NCBI GenBank assembly: GCA_047974615.1
Contig: JBKECM010000166.1
Coordinates: forward strand, 1-5,413
Length of the DNA: 5,413 nucleotides
Source: JBKEBX01 sp047974615
GTDB lineage: Bacteria; Bacillota; Clostridia; Lachnospirales; CAMZNU01
Reading direction: 5' to 3'
A model generated the notes under the pieces. The model did no database searches. It was not told the DNA's origin and was given only the letters and a program-made list of their open reading frames with translations. Shown here in pieces: positions 5,134 to 5,413 of this stretch. A program made the translations under genes and the position numbers. Positions within the stretch are counted from its first letter, which is position 1. Each line of letters begins with the position of its first letter.

Positions 5134-5413
5134 ATTCAGTTTACACCTCTTAAGTTGACACTGTAACTGTCCACCTAACAGATGCTATTCTTTTCTAAAA
5201 AAGTGCATAGGATTTATCATACACTCAAAATTTAATATTTTTATTGTTTTCCTATTCAGTTGCTATAAATTGTCCTTAAGTGAATTTCCCTATAGCGAGA
5301 CCAACTATCATTAGTCAAGTGAATAAATAAGTTTTTTTAAAACTTAAAAAATGGTACAAAAATAAAACTAAGAAAAATCAAAATTTTTCAAAATAATAAA
5401 GTGATTAATTATA
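5134..5413. other. Right-hand non-coding stretch
   Basis: No open frame of useful length on either strand. TTGACA with TGTCCA (5155-5173) forms a small inverted pair; read leftward, TGGACAGTTACAGTGTCAAC is the form of some insertion-sequence ends, but no transposase is present. Small A+T stems occur at 5328-5346 and 5372-5389. No function can be assigned. Confidence 0.4.

Noticed and set aside
5155..5173. Possible insertion-sequence end (TGGACAGTTACAGTGTCAAC on the - strand)
   Set aside because: No transposase, no partner inverted repeat and no target duplication are visible.

Overview
The window is strongly A+T-rich, with AGGAGG-type ribosome binding sites, TTG starts and gene families that I associate with low-GC Firmicutes of the Clostridia type. 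The species cannot be read from it. It looks like accessory DNA: one restriction-modification (R-M) pair, two decaying copies of a small gene family, repeated promoter/leader modules and long non-coding gaps.

Layout. Bases 1-1035 (+) are the 3' part of a DUF6076-like gene with a cysteine-rich C-terminus; its frame is open to the window edge, so its start lies outside. Bases 1036-1724 are non-coding, with terminators, a heptamer cluster and dyads. Bases 1725-2469 (-) encode a DUF6809-like protein built of two related repeats, broken by a frameshift; it has its own promoter and a 32-codon leader ORF. Bases 2617-3249 (-) encode a MunI/EcoRI-fold restriction endonuclease. Bases 3455-4180 (+) encode its MT-A70-type adenine methyltransferase, divergent from the endonuclease across a 205-bp control region and followed by a clear terminator. 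Bases 4611-4862 (-) are a second, more decayed DUF6809-like copy, again with a short leader ORF and a promoter almost identical to the first. Bases 5070-5413 hold a third leader-like unit (8-codon ORF plus terminator hairpin) and otherwise nothing recognisable.

How it works together. The endonuclease keeps the catalytic and base-reading residues of MunI, so the pair is predicted to cut and protect CAATTG; I find no CAATTG site in the window. The R-M pair sits between two same-orientation blocks, each made of hairpin, DUF6809-like gene, leader ORF and promoter. This suggests that the pair entered between, or by recombination at, duplicated flanks. No controller (C) gene is visible, so regulation probably rests on the shared intergenic promoters and the inverted repeats there.
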